Shown: positions 31,204-40,037, counted from the stretch's first letter. The stretch: DNA of 64,000 bases from Actinomadura nitritigenes (GCF_017573545.1 NZ_JAGEOK010000013.1:224820-288819), one strand, 5' to 3'. Made by a program: numbers and translations. Notes: generated by a model not told the origin, from the letters alone.

Positions 31204-33516
31204 TCACGGGATGGCTTCGAGTTCGAGCTGTTCGGCGACGGGGGCCGGGGCGGGCGGGGGCGGCGGGACGGGACGGCCCCGGCCGGGCCACCACCAGTTG
31301 GCGTGGCCGAGCAGGCTCATGAGCGCGGGGACGAGGACGAGCCGGACGATCGTGGCGTCCACGGCGACGGCGACGGCGAGGCCGAGCGCCATCATCTTGA
31401 CGGTCGGGTCCGGCTGCGGGACGAACCCGGCGAACACGAAGATCATGATGAGCGCGGCGGAGGTGATCAGCCGGGCGGTGGCGCCGATGCCGATCACGAC
31501 GCTCTCGTGCGGGTCGCCGGACCGCTCGTACTCCTCCTTGATCCGGGACAGCAGGAACACCTCGTAGTCCATGGACAGCCCGAAGATCAGCGCGAACATG
31601 AACAGCGGCACGAACGACATGATCGGGATGGCCTGGTCGACGCCGAGGAGGTGGACGCCCCACCCCCACTGGAACACGGCGGTGACGACGCCGAACGACG
31701 CGCCGATCGACAGCAGGTTCATCAGCGCGGCCTTGATCGGCACGACGATCGAGCGGAACGCGATCACCAGTAGCAGCAGCGCGACCCCGACGACGGCGAT
31801 GACGACGGTCCGCATCCGGGACCCGACGGTGTCGGCGAGGTCGATGATCGCGGGGTTCTCGCCGCCGAGGTAGACCTTCGCGCCGGGGTGCGCGTCGCGG
31901 ACGGCGGGGATCGCGGTGTCGCGGAGCCGGTGGACGAGGTCGGTGGTCGACTGCTCGTGCGGGGCGTCGCGGGGAATGACCAGCAGGGTCGCGGTGGTGC
32001 CGATGACGACGGGTTCGCCGACGGACACCACGCCCGGCACCGCGGAGATGCGCTGCTGGAGCTCCTGCGCGATGAGCGTGGCCTGCTTGTCGGGCTTCTT
32101 GCTGAGGTCGGGGGCGCCCTTCACGGCCGGCGCGGGAGGCGCGGAGGACGCGGCCGGGGCCGGGGCCGGGCCGGTGAGGCCGCCGAGGCCCTGGGGGCCC
32201 TTCACGACGGGCGGCTTGCGCTTGGCGGTCCGTTCCGGGCCGGGCGCCTCCGCGACCACGACGAACGGGCTGTAGTGGCCGGCACCGAACTCCCGCGCGA
32301 CGATGTCGTAGGCCTGCCGCGCCTCCAGCTTCTTCGACGACATGCTGTCGGCCATCACGCCGAACCGCAGGCTGAGGGTCGGCACGGCGAGGGCGAGCAG
32401 GACGAGCGTCGCGACGATCGCGTACGGCCAGGCGTGCCGGTCGACGTGCCGGCCCCAGGACGTCCAGCGGGCGGACGAGCGGTCGGGCCGGACGCGCGGC
32501 AGCCGGTACCGGTCGATGCGGGGGCCGAGCGCGCCGAGCACGGCGGGCAGCAGGGTCAGCGAGGCCGCCACCATGATCGCCACGGCGACGGCGGTGGCGA
32601 GCCCGATCCGGCCGATGAACGCGACGCCGGACAGGAACAGCCCGCAGATCGCGAACACGACCGTCCCGCCGGCGAACACGACGGCGTGGCCGGAGTGCGC
32701 CATGGCGCGCCCGACGGCGGTCTCGGTGTCGTCGCCCTCGGCGAGCTGCTGCCGGTAGCGGGTGACGATGAACAGCGCGTAGTCGATGCCGGCGCCGATG
32801 CCGAGCATCGCGGCGACCTCCGGCGCGGTCGGCGCGACCTGGAAGAGCGACGCGGAGAAGTGGATCAGCGAGTAGGCGACGGCGAGCCCGCACAGCGACA
32901 CGATGATCGGGATGCCGGCGGCGAGGAACGACCCGAACGCGAGGAGCAGCACCAGCATCGCCAGGAAGAGCCCGGCGCCCTCCTGCGGGCCGGTCTTCGG
33001 CTGGTTGAGGAGCATCGCGGCGATGCCGCCGAACTTGACGTCCAGCCCGGTCATCCGGGCGGGCTCGACGGCCTCGCGGAGGCGGTCGAGGTCGGCGGCG
33101 GTCAGGTCGCTCATCGTGCCCTTGAAGTTGAGCTGGATGGCGACGGCCTTGTCGTCCTTGAGCCCGCCCATGCCGGTGGCGTAGGGGTTCTGAACGAACG
33201 CGACCCGGTCGAGTTTCCCGATGTTCTCGATCGACTGGCCGATGGTGAGGGCGACGCGCCAGTCCGCGGGGCTCGCCTCCGGCGTCTGGGCGAACACGAC
33301 CGTCGCGGTGGGCCCGGTCTGCGCCGGGAAGTCCCGGGCGAGGGTGTCGATCGCCTGCTGCGTCTCGGTGCCGGGCAGGCTGCTCTGCTGGACGAACATG
33401 CCGCCGTGCACGAGGCCGAGGACGCCGGCGCCGAGCATCAGCGCGAACCAGAGCTCGAAGACGGTGCGCCGCCGGCGCACGCACAAACGCCCCAGAGCGT
33501 CCAGGAAACGGGCCAT
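31204..33516 (-). CDS. MMPL-family RND transporter
   Basis: Large RND-type exporter of 770 residues with twelve predicted helices and two outer loops. Seen: helix 1 (FELWFALMLGAGVLGLVHGG), the first porter loop (SSLPGTETQQAIDTLARDFP), the proton-relay segments GIGAGIDYALFIVTRYRQQL and FGLSMDYEVFLLSRIKEEYE, and a Pro/Ala-rich insertion in the second loop around residues 440-475. Relatives export lipids or siderophore/polyketide products across the membrane. A divergent TetR gene and an operator-like region lie at its start. An in-frame ATG at 33540 would add eight residues. Confidence 0.92.
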   Translation of the reverse strand: MARFLDALGRLCVRRRRTVFELWFALMLGAGVLGLVHGGMFVQQSSLPGTETQQAIDTLARDFPAQTGPTATVVFAQTPEASPADWRVALTIGQSIENIGKLDRVAFVQNPYATGMGGLKDDKAVAIQLNFKGTMSDLTAADLDRLREAVEPARMTGLDVKFGGIAAMLLNQPKTGPQEGAGLFLAMLVLLLAFGSFLAAGIPIIVSLCGLAVAYSLIHFSASLFQVAPTAPEVAAMLGIGAGIDYALFIVTRYRQQLAEGDDTETAVGRAMAHSGHAVVFAGGTVVFAICGLFLSGVAFIGRIGLATAVAVAIMVAASLTLLPAVLGALGPRIDRYRLPRVRPDRSSARWTSWGRHVDRHAWPYAIVATLVLLALAVPTLSLRFGVMADSMSSKKLEARQAYDIVAREFGAGHYSPFVVVAEAPGPERTAKRKPPVVKGPQGLGGLTGPAPAPAASSAPPAPAVKGAPDLSKKPDKQATLIAQELQQRISAVPGVVSVGEPVVIGTTATLLVIPRDAPHEQSTTDLVHRLRDTAIPAVRDAHPGAKVYLGGENPAIIDLADTVGSRMRTVVIAVVGVALLLLVIAFRSIVVPIKAALMNLLSIGASFGVVTAVFQWGWGVHLLGVDQAIPIMSFVPLFMFALIFGLSMDYEVFLLSRIKEEYERSGDPHESVVIGIGATARLITSAALIMIFVFAGFVPQPDPTVKMMALGLAVAVAVDATIVRLVLVPALMSLLGHANWWWPGRGRPVPPPPPAPAPVAEQLELEAIP

Positions 33517-33539
33517 GCTCGCAGAACAGCACGACTCCA

Positions 33540-33568
33540 TGCATCTTTGCAATAGATGCAACTTTGCA
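33540..33568. promoter_or_regulatory. TetR operator-like repeats between MMPL and TetR
   Basis: Nested symmetry: TGCATC (33540-33545) with GATGCA (33555-33560), and TTGCA (33547-33551) with TGCAA (33557-33561). A further TTTGCA follows at 33563-33568. These AT-rich repeats lie in the 72-base divergent promoter. Confidence 0.6.
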
Positions 33569-33588
33569 GTCGTGGTAACGTCCGTCAC

Positions 33589-34224
33589 ATGGACGAGCGG
33601 ACCGGCCTGCGCGAGCGCAAGAAGCGCCGCACCCGGCACGCCATCGCGTCCGCCGCGCTGCGGCTGTTCGCCGAGCGCGGCTACGAGGAGACGACGATCG
33701 CCGACATCGCCGCCGCCGCCGACATCGCGCCCCGCACGTTCTTCGGCTACTTCCCGAGCAAGGAGGACGTCGTCTTCGCCGAGGTCGACGACCGGCTGGC
33801 GGAGGTCGCCGAACGCCTCGCCGACCGCGTCCCCGGCGAGTCCCCCATCCAGACGATCCGGCGCGGCGTCGTCGACGTCCTGGAGGCGATCGTCAGCGAG
33901 CACGGCGAGTACGGCGCCGTCCAGATATCGCTGATCCTGGAACGCCCCGGCCTCCAGGCGCGCGCGCTGCAGCGCCTCACCGACACCCAGGAGAAGATCG
34001 AGGGCCTCCTCCACGACCTGTGCCCCGGCATAGACGAGATCGACGCCGCCGCCGCGGCGGGCATCGCCGTCGGGGGGATGCAGGCCGTCGTGGTGCACTG
34101 CCGCCGCCACGGCTACGACCCGCTCTCGATGCGGACGGCCCTGGACCGCGCCGTCACCATCGTCGAGAACGGCCTGGTCACCGTCGAGGCGCTGAACCGG
34201 CCCTGGGACGAACCGTCCCCCTAG
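33589..34224 (+). CDS. TetR-family regulator
   Basis: A 211-residue repressor beginning MDERTGLRERKKRRTRHAIA, an actinobacterial opening. The helix-turn-helix is TIADIAAAADIAPRTFFGYF, followed by PSKEDVVFAEVDDRL. The C-terminal domain is of the MftR/AcrR type. It diverges from the MMPL exporter gene and is the obvious candidate to control it. It ends in a long bidirectional terminator. Confidence 0.93.
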   Translation: MDERTGLRERKKRRTRHAIASAALRLFAERGYEETTIADIAAAADIAPRTFFGYFPSKEDVVFAEVDDRLAEVAERLADRVPGESPIQTIRRGVVDVLEAIVSEHGEYGAVQISLILERPGLQARALQRLTDTQEKIEGLLHDLCPGIDEIDAAAAAGIAVGGMQAVVVHCRRHGYDPLSMRTALDRAVTIVENGLVTVEALNRPWDEPSP

Positions 34225-34227
34225 AAC

Positions 34228-34269
34228 GTCGGGCACCGGGAGCGGAGGCGCCCGCTCCCGGTGCCCGAC
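34228..34269. terminator. 17-bp bidirectional terminator
   Basis: Arms 34228-34244 and 34253-34269 (GTCGGGCACCGGGAGCG and its complement) pair perfectly around an eight-base loop, between the convergent TetR and AlaX genes. Confidence 0.86.
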
Positions 34270-34285
34270 CCGTCCTCGGTACCCG

Positions 34286-35020
34286 TCAGTCCTCGATCCT
34301 GATGCGCAGGCGGCGGAATCCGCGCCCCTTGTTCTCCACCTTCGCCACCGCGATCCGGCCGATCTGCCGGGTCGAGCCCACGTGCGTGCCGCCGTCCGCC
34401 TGCGTGTCGAGCCCGACGATGTCGACGATCCGGACGTCCTGGACCTCCGGCGGGACCAGGTTCGTCGCCGTCCGGATGATGTCGGGGATCGCGAACGCCT
34501 CGTCGCGCGGCAGCGTCCGGACGTCGATACGCCGGTCCGCCTCGATCTCCTTGTTGCAGGCGTCCTCGACGGTCTGCTTGAACCCCGGCGGCACCTCGCG
34601 CAGATCGAAGTCCATCCGCGCGGTCAGCGGCTCCATGTTGCCGCCCGTCACGAGGCAGCCGTAGTCGCGGAACACCACCCCGCACAGCAGGTGCAGCCCC
34701 GAATGGGTACGCATGAGCGCGGTGCGGCGCGCGTCCTCGACCGCGCCGCGCACCACCGTGCCGACCGGCGGGACCGGGTCGTCCTCCACCGGGATCAGCA
34801 CCAGGTCGTCGCCCTTGCGGACGCCCGCGATCCGCGTCTGCACGCCCTGCCACAGCAGGACGCCGTGGTCCGGCGGCTGACCGCCGCCGCCCGGATAGAA
34901 CGCCGAGCGGTCCAGGACGATCGCGTCCGGGGCCGCGTCCAGGACGACGGCCTCCCACTCGCGCAGTGCCTGGTCGTCCAGTTCCAGCCGGGTCGTCCGC
35001 CCCAGGGTCTCCGTGCTCAT
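34286..35020 (-). CDS. AlaX-type alanyl-tRNA editing protein
   Basis: A 244-residue stand-alone editing-domain protein, predicted to hydrolyse Ser-tRNA(Ala) or Gly-tRNA(Ala). The first zinc motif HxxxH is seen as THSGLHLL (His106, His110). The second motif, normally CxxxH, reads DGGTHVGSTRQIG (Asp209, His213). The N-terminal part YPGGGGQPPDHG matches the AlaRS editing-domain opening. The Asp at the metal position occurs in some AlaX proteins as I recall, but it bears on activity. Confidence 0.9.
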   Translation of the reverse strand: MSTETLGRTTRLELDDQALREWEAVVLDAAPDAIVLDRSAFYPGGGGQPPDHGVLLWQGVQTRIAGVRKGDDLVLIPVEDDPVPPVGTVVRGAVEDARRTALMRTHSGLHLLCGVVFRDYGCLVTGGNMEPLTARMDFDLREVPPGFKQTVEDACNKEIEADRRIDVRTLPRDEAFAIPDIIRTATNLVPPEVQDVRIVDIVGLDTQADGGTHVGSTRQIGRIAVAKVENKGRGFRRLRIRIED

Positions 35021-35061
35021 GCGATCACCCTAGAACGCCCGGCGCCGCCCGCGGGGCCGGT

Positions 35062-35427
35062 TCACCAGGGGCCGTACGGGCCCATGTTCGTGCTGCCGCG
35101 CCCGCCGCCGCGCTTCTTGAACGGGGCGACGGCCGGCCGGACGTCGGCCAGGTAGACGGCCCCCGCGATGAACGCGGCGACCGGCAGGATGTTCAGCAGC
35201 AGCGCGATCGGGTGCACGCCGAGCGCGTAGGGCACGGCCGCGTACGCGCCGCCCACCACCGCCGCGACGATCAGGATGATCATCCACAGCTTCTTGCTCT
35301 GCTTGCTCGCCGCCGCGTACGCGCCCTGCGGCACGGTCAGCGCGTCGATCAGCGCCCAGGCCTCCATCACGAACGCGATGATCAGCAGCAGCCAGAAGAA
35401 GTAGTCCAGCACACTGAAGTCCGCCAT
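35062..35427 (-). CDS. DUF2516 membrane protein
   Basis: A 121-residue membrane protein with three helices (FFWLLLIIAFVMEAWALIDA, MIILIVAAVVGGAYAAV, IALLLNILPVAAFIAGAVYL) and the tail DVRPAVAPFKKRGGG. The pattern and the neighbouring HBHA-like and XRE genes match the conserved actinobacterial DUF2516 locus. The function is unknown. Confidence 0.85.
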   Translation of the reverse strand: MADFSVLDYFFWLLLIIAFVMEAWALIDALTVPQGAYAAASKQSKKLWMIILIVAAVVGGAYAAVPYALGVHPIALLLNILPVAAFIAGAVYLADVRPAVAPFKKRGGGRGSTNMGPYGPW

Positions 35428-35627
35428 CGGTGATCAGCACTCCCGCTCGTCTCGGACGGCGACCCTCGCGTCGCGCACCTTGCGTCCCAACCCTATGCGG
35501 CCCGTCCAGCCCCGGCCCGGAACCGCGGTGGACGGGCCCGGATCCGCGGCGGCGGGCCCCGATCCGCGAGCCCGCGACCGGGCCCGGCGGGCCTCCTGGG
35601 CCGGGCCCCGTTCACAGAGAAAGACGT

Positions 35628-35661
35628 CAGGGCCCGCCCGGGTGTTCCCGGACGGGCCCTG
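35628..35661 (-). terminator. Terminator after the HBHA-like gene
   Basis: The hairpin CAGGGCCCG.CCGGG/CCCGG.CGGGCCCTG, with a TGTT loop and one asymmetric base, begins 26 bases past the HBHA-like stop. Confidence 0.76.
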
Positions 35662-35686
35662 AAACCGCTGCTCAGGCGGGTGCGCC

Positions 35687-36157
35687 TCAGGCGTCGCTCT
35701 TCTTGGCGGAGCGGGCCTGCGGGGCCTTCTTCGGCTGCGCGGTGCGCGCCTTCGGCGCGGCCTCGGCGTCCGCCTCGGCGATCGCGGCGACCTCGGCGGC
35801 CTCGCGGTGCACGACGCGCTTGCCGCGCTCGGTCAGCTCGTCGATGAACTCGACGGTGCGGGTGCCGACGTGGGTCACGTACGCGACCGCGGCGCCCGGC
35901 AGGTCCTTCGCGTCGACGCGCTCCTGCACGCGGCCGACCTCGTCGCGGTAGCGGTCCACGGTCTTGCGGACCTCACCGCGGTAGCGCTCGACGGTCTCGC
36001 GGACCTCGCCCTGGTACTTGGACGCCGCCTCGCGGGCCCTGCCCTGGTACCGGGTCACCTGCTCGGGGACCTCGCGGAGCTTCTCCACCGCGAAGTCGCC
36101 GGCGCCGGCCACGGCGTAGACGGCCTTGTTCTCGCGGAGACTGCTGGCCAGCGTCAT
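35687..36157 (-). CDS. HBHA-like coiled-coil protein
   Basis: A 156-residue protein resembling heparin-binding haemagglutinin. It has a hydrophobic-leaning start (NKAVYAVAGAGDFAVEKLRE), a long coiled coil of repeated RYQGRAREAASKYQGEVRET-type segments of about 11-13 residues (about 35-80), and an Ala/Lys/Pro-rich tail (KARTAQPKKAPQARSAKK). In mycobacteria HBHA is a surface adhesin that also binds lipid inclusions; in soil actinobacteria the role is unclear. It overlaps the XRE gene by ATGA, so translation is coupled. Confidence 0.82.
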   Translation of the reverse strand: MTLASSLRENKAVYAVAGAGDFAVEKLREVPEQVTRYQGRAREAASKYQGEVRETVERYRGEVRKTVDRYRDEVGRVQERVDAKDLPGAAVAYVTHVGTRTVEFIDELTERGKRVVHREAAEVAAIAEADAEAAPKARTAQPKKAPQARSAKKSDA

Positions 36158-36561
36158 CCGACCTCTTCCTTTCCATCCTGCTCTGGGGTGTCGTGCCCGG
36201 CTTCTCCGAACACTCCGGCGGCTTCGTTCTCCTTGCGGAACGACTCGTAGATGTCGAGCAGCACCTGCTTCTGGCGCTCCGTGAGGAGGAGGTCGGCCCG
36301 GACGGCGGCCTGCACGTCGGTGTCGGCCTCGCGCTCCTCCAGGATTCCGGCCTGCACGTAAAGCGCCTCGGCGGAGATCCGCAGCCCCTTGGCGATCTGC
36401 TGCAGGATCTCGGCGCTCGGCTTGCGCAGCCCGCGCTCGATCTGGCTCAGGTACGGGTTCGAGATGCCCGAGACGTCCGCGAGCTGGCGCAGCGAGATCT
36501 TCGCCCGCGTCCGCTGCTCCCGGATGTACTCCCCGATCGAGCCGACCTTCGAACTTGCCAT
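36154..36561 (-). CDS. XRE-family regulator
   Basis: A 135-residue DNA-binding protein with a Cro/CI-type helix-turn-helix at the N-terminus (SIGEYIREQRTRAKISLRQL then ADVSGISNPYLSQIERGLRK). A charged C-terminal helix region follows (LTERQKQVLLDIYESFRKEN). The ATG at 36561 follows GGGTGGAG; an ATG at 36579 is an alternative. The four-base ATGA overlap with the HBHA-like gene means both are made from one transcript, and a perfect palindrome upstream suggests autoregulation. Confidence 0.92.
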   Translation of the reverse strand: MASSKVGSIGEYIREQRTRAKISLRQLADVSGISNPYLSQIERGLRKPSAEILQQIAKGLRISAEALYVQAGILEEREADTDVQAAVRADLLLTERQKQVLLDIYESFRKENEAAGVFGEAGHDTPEQDGKEEVG

Positions 36562-36580
36562 GTCTCCACCCTGCGTCATC

Positions 36581-36600
36581 GTGCTTGCTATTGCAAGCAC
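36581..36600 (-). promoter_or_regulatory. Perfect operator upstream of XRE-HBHA operon
   Basis: GTGCTTGC-TATT-GCAAGCAC is a perfect 8-bp dyad with an AT core, 20 bases upstream of the XRE start. It is the best candidate for autoregulatory binding. Confidence 0.75.
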
Positions 36601-36903
36601 CTCAGCTAGCACTCGGCCGTGAGTCCCCTCACAGTCACGCACACCAGGATCGGGGGTCGCGCACGCGGGGGCGCACGCGCGAGCGACGGCCGCGCGAGGA
36701 GGGCCGCGTTAGGAGGACGGCGGCGAGAGGAGGGCCGCGTTAGGAGGACGGCCGCGCGAGAACCCGGCGAACCCGCCCGCCCGGCGGGCCCTCGGACCGC
36801 GAACGCGACGAGCCCCCGCGACCCTGCGGATCGTGGGGGCTCGTCGCGGCTCCGCGCGCCGCGCGGAGGCCGGATCCGGCCACGCGGCCCGGCGGGCGCC
36901 GGG
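36601..36903. repeat. Intergenic repeats (two identical 26-bp copies)
   Basis: No gene seen. Bases 36696-36721 and 36727-36752 are identical 26-mers (beginning GAGGAGGGCCGCG), 31 bp apart. ACGGCCGCGCGAG brackets them at about 36686 and 36748. The minus-strand terminator of the YiaAB gene (36805-36847) lies in the same gap. Confidence 0.7.
36805..36847 (-). terminator. Terminator after the YiaAB-like gene
   Basis: The stem GCGACGAGCCCCC/GGGGGCTCGTCGC (13 bp, extended by CGA/TCG across single mismatches) is 57 bases beyond the stop. Confidence 0.75.
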
Positions 36904-37200
36904 TCACGCGGACGGGGTGGCGAAGGGGTCGTGCTCGGCGAGCAGCTTGTCGAGCCGCGCCTGGTCGACGCGGCTGGTGACCGCCTGGCTCTCCTGGCGG
37001 TCCCGGACGCACTTGGCCAGCGTGAACGTCGAGGTGATCACGTAGAGCAGGCCGAGCGCCAGGAACGCCCGGACCCACGCGCTCACCGGCAGGTAGAGCA
37101 CGCCGGCGGCGACGGCGACGCTGGAGACCACGAACGAGATGGCGGCCTGGACGAAGAACGCGGTGCTACCCGCCTGCGCGGGCGGTGTGGAGTTCGTCAT
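36904..37200 (-). CDS. YiaA/YiaB two-helix membrane protein
   Basis: A 98-residue inner-membrane protein with two close helices (AISFVVSSVAVAAGVLYLPV and FLALGLLYVITSTFTLAKCV), followed by RDRQESQAVTSRVDQARLDK. This matches the YiaA/B domain, whose role is unknown. The start was set at the ATG at 37200. Confidence 0.85.
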   Translation of the reverse strand: MTNSTPPAQAGSTAFFVQAAISFVVSSVAVAAGVLYLPVSAWVRAFLALGLLYVITSTFTLAKCVRDRQESQAVTSRVDQARLDKLLAEHDPFATPSA

Positions 37201-37271
37201 GGCCCGAGTCTGCGACGGCGCGGCGCGGCGGGCATGAGTACCGAGGCTCAACCACCCATGAGTAGCCCGGA

Positions 37272-38231
37272 TCAGCTGACGTCGGAGGGCGGGACCGTCC
37301 AGGTGTTGCAGACCGACAGGTCACGGCCCTTGAAGCCGGCGATCACCCAGCCCGCGTAGTGCCGTCCGGACCCGTGGTCGCGCTGGTCGGGCGGCAGCCG
37401 CTCGTCGCCGCGCCCCCGCACGTCGATGATCATCGCGGTGTACTGGGCCTGCGTCATCGGCAGCGTCGCCCGCTCCGAGCTGAGGAACGTTCCGGCGAAG
37501 CACTGCGCCTGCAGCTCGATGCGGCGGCTCGCCTCCGTCCGGGTCGCGGTGTCGCCCTTCTCCATCTCGGCGTCGCCGTACAGCAGGATGCCCGCCCGGT
37601 CCTGGACGTGGTGGCCGTACTCGTGCGCGATGACCCGCGCGAACACCGCGTAGTGCGACAGCGGCTCGCCGCCGGACGTCGCCACCACGTTCGTCAGTCC
37701 CACGTACATCGTGTTGTTCGCCGGGCAGTAGAACGCGGACGCGCCCGGCGCCGGGTAGCTGCCGCACGGGCTCGACCCCGGCGTCTGCCAGAAGACCCGG
37801 TTCGGGGTGTCGAACCGCATCCCGGCCTTCTTGAACTGCCTGCTCCACGACGCGTCCAGGCAGTCGCTCAGGACGTTCATGAACCGGCGCATCGACACCG
37901 GGCCCGGCACGAGCCGGGGCAGGACGCACCGCACCGGCGTCAGCGCACCCGTCGCGTACAGCTTGTTGCCGGTCGCCGTGCTGCGCGACGCCGTCCGCGG
38001 CTCCGCGGAACGGACGTGGGTGCCGATGCCGCCCTCGCCGCCGAACAGCGAGAAGCCGAGGATGCCGAGGACGACCACCGCTGTCAGCCCGCCGAAGATC
38101 CCCGCGATCGTCCCGCCGGCGCTGCGGCGCGGCGGCCTGCGCGCCGGGACGTACCGGTACTGCGGCGGCGGACCGTAGGCAGGCGGACCGTACGGAGGCG
38201 CCGGCCGAGGCGGGGGGTAGTGACCTGCCAT
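37272..38231 (-). CDS. Neutral zinc metallopeptidase (YpfJ-like)
   Basis: A membrane-anchored predicted metalloprotease of 319 residues. A Pro/Tyr-rich cytosolic tail (about 1-35) precedes one helix (TAVVVLGILGFSLFGG), and the outer domain bears the zinc site VIAHEYGHHVQD (HExxH). RRIELQAQCFAGTF provides the third ligand region, as in the YpfJ/PF04228 family. Paired cysteines (RCVLPR, SDCLDA, SPCGSY, FYCPAN) suggest disulfides. Divergent from the DUF2207 gene with only 42 bases between starts. Confidence 0.9.
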   Translation of the reverse strand: MAGHYPPPRPAPPYGPPAYGPPPQYRYVPARRPPRRSAGGTIAGIFGGLTAVVVLGILGFSLFGGEGGIGTHVRSAEPRTASRSTATGNKLYATGALTPVRCVLPRLVPGPVSMRRFMNVLSDCLDASWSRQFKKAGMRFDTPNRVFWQTPGSSPCGSYPAPGASAFYCPANNTMYVGLTNVVATSGGEPLSHYAVFARVIAHEYGHHVQDRAGILLYGDAEMEKGDTATRTEASRRIELQAQCFAGTFLSSERATLPMTQAQYTAMIIDVRGRGDERLPPDQRDHGSGRHYAGWVIAGFKGRDLSVCNTWTVPPSDVS

Positions 38232-38273
38232 AGCGAAGAATCATCGCACGCATAGCCGATACCATTTGCGGCC

Positions 38274-40037
38274 ATGTCTGCTCTTGCGGCGTTGTGTCGT
38301 TTGCGACCGGTGGTGCTCGCGCTGGCGGCCGGTTCCCTCCTCCCCCTGGCGACCGGCGCGCCCGCGGCGGCGGACGAGCGTTCCGCGGCCGCGCCCGGGC
38401 GGGCCGCCGGCGCCGAGCGGGTGCTGAAGGACGACGTGGCTCTGGCCCCCGGCAAGGGCGGCGTGATCCGGGTCAAGGAGACGATCGTCTACCAGTTCGC
38501 GGGCGGGTCCCGGCTGCAGCGGACGTTCCCGACGCGCAGCCACGAGAGCATCACCCAGGACCGCGTCTACGAGCTCGGCTCCCTGCGCGCCACCAGTCCG
38601 GACGGCGGCCCCACCCGCGTCTCCACGTCCGCCGGCGACACCGACACCACCGTCAAGGTGACCGGAGGCGGCAAGCTGACCGGCGCGCACACCGTCGTCC
38701 TCGAGTACGACCTGCGCGGCGCCATCGACCAGCTCGGCTCCGCCGAGGAGCTGCGCTGGCCCGCCGCGGGCGGCTGGAGGGTCCCCGTCGACGAGGCCAC
38801 CGCGACCGTCGACGCCACCGCGATGATCCGCAGCGTCAACTGCTTCGCGGGACCGCTGAAGAGCACCATCGGCTGCACGCAGTACTACACCAACCACGCC
38901 CACACGCAGGGCGTCTACAGCCAGCGCGAGATGCTGCCCGGCGAGTACCTCACCGTCGTCGCCGGGCTCCCGCCCGGCACCACCGGCGGCCACGCGATCT
39001 ACGAGCGGCGGCACACCGTCGCGACCGCGTTCTCCGTCAACGCGGTCACCGGCGGCGTCCTGCTCGGCCTGCTGGCGCTGCTCGGCGGCGGCGTCGCCGT
39101 GCTGTACCTGCTGCGGGGCCGTGACGCCCGCGTCGTCGGCAAGCACGCCGCCGCGGGCGACCAGGCGCCCGTCGTCGGCGCCCAGTTCGAGCCGCCGAAC
39201 GGGGTGCGGCCCGGCCAGATCGGCACGCTGATCGACGAGCAGGCCGACGTGATCGACGTGACCGCGACGATCGTGGACCTCGCCGTCCGCGGCTACCTGC
39301 TCATCGAGGAGGAGGACCGGGCCCAGACCGGCCGCCTCGACTGGACGCTCCGCCGCCTCGACCGGCCCGTCGTCGACCTGCTCCCCTACGAGCGGATCCT
39401 GCTGGACGCGCTGATGACCGGCCGGGACGGGGCGCCCCGCGACGCGGTGAAGCTGTCCGAGCTCGGCGGCACGTTCGCCACGAAGCTCGCGCAGGTGCGC
39501 GCCGCGATGTACGACGACGTGGTCAAGCAGGGCTGGTTCGCGCGCCGGCCCGACACCGTCCGGTCCCGGTGGACCGTGTTCGGCATCGCGCTGACCGTCC
39601 TCGGCATCGCCGCGACCGTCGCGCTCGCCCTCACCACCGAGTGGGCGCTCGCCGGCCTCGCACTGATCATCGCGGGCGCCGCCCTCGCCTACGGCGGCCA
39701 GTACATGCCCGCCAAGACCGCGCGCGGCTCCACCGTCCTCGCGCACACGATCGGGTTCCGCGCGTTCCTGGAGCGCGGCGCGATCCCGGACGGCGAGGCC
39801 GTCGCGTCCCAGCAGCGCATCGCGCTGTTCTCCCGCTTCCTGCCGTACGCGGTCGTCTTCGACGTCGTCGGCAAGTGGGCCGAGACGGTCAAGGACGCCG
39901 GCGAGCGCGCCGAGGGCGCCGACAACCTCTACTGGTACGAGGGCCCCGCCGAGTGGGACCTGTCCAACTTCGCCGAGTCGATGCGCACGTTCACCCTCGC
40001 CACGTCCGGCTCGATCTCCCAGTCCCGGGGCCTCTGA
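38274..40037 (+). CDS. DUF2207 membrane protein
   Basis: A 587-residue envelope protein. It has a signal peptide (ALAAGSLLPLATGAPAAA), an outer beta-rich DUF2207 domain (about 35-250, with RVKETIVYQFAGGSRLQRTF and a CFAGPLKSTIGC cysteine pair), then one helix (VLLGLLALLGGGVAVLYLLR). A cytosolic winged-helix-like part (ATIVDLAVRGYLLIEEEDRA) follows, then a helix pair (about 435-480) and a C-terminal tail (DNLYWYEGPAEWDLSNFAES). This is the common architecture of DUF2207 proteins, which have no known function. Two alternative starts are possible; the ATG at 38274 is closest to the signal peptide. Confidence 0.86.
   Translation: MSALAALCRLRPVVLALAAGSLLPLATGAPAAADERSAAAPGRAAGAERVLKDDVALAPGKGGVIRVKETIVYQFAGGSRLQRTFPTRSHESITQDRVYELGSLRATSPDGGPTRVSTSAGDTDTTVKVTGGGKLTGAHTVVLEYDLRGAIDQLGSAEELRWPAAGGWRVPVDEATATVDATAMIRSVNCFAGPLKSTIGCTQYYTNHAHTQGVYSQREMLPGEYLTVVAGLPPGTTGGHAIYERRHTVATAFSVNAVTGGVLLGLLALLGGGVAVLYLLRGRDARVVGKHAAAGDQAPVVGAQFEPPNGVRPGQIGTLIDEQADVIDVTATIVDLAVRGYLLIEEEDRAQTGRLDWTLRRLDRPVVDLLPYERILLDALMTGRDGAPRDAVKLSELGGTFATKLAQVRAAMYDDVVKQGWFARRPDTVRSRWTVFGIALTVLGIAATVALALTTEWALAGLALIIAGAALAYGGQYMPAKTARGSTVLAHTIGFRAFLERGAIPDGEAVASQQRIALFSRFLPYAVVFDVVGKWAETVKDAGERAEGADNLYWYEGPAEWDLSNFAESMRTFTLATSGSISQSRGL

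Noticed and set aside
36686..36760. CRISPR-like direct repeats
   Set aside because: Only two copies, with a 5-bp spacer between units.
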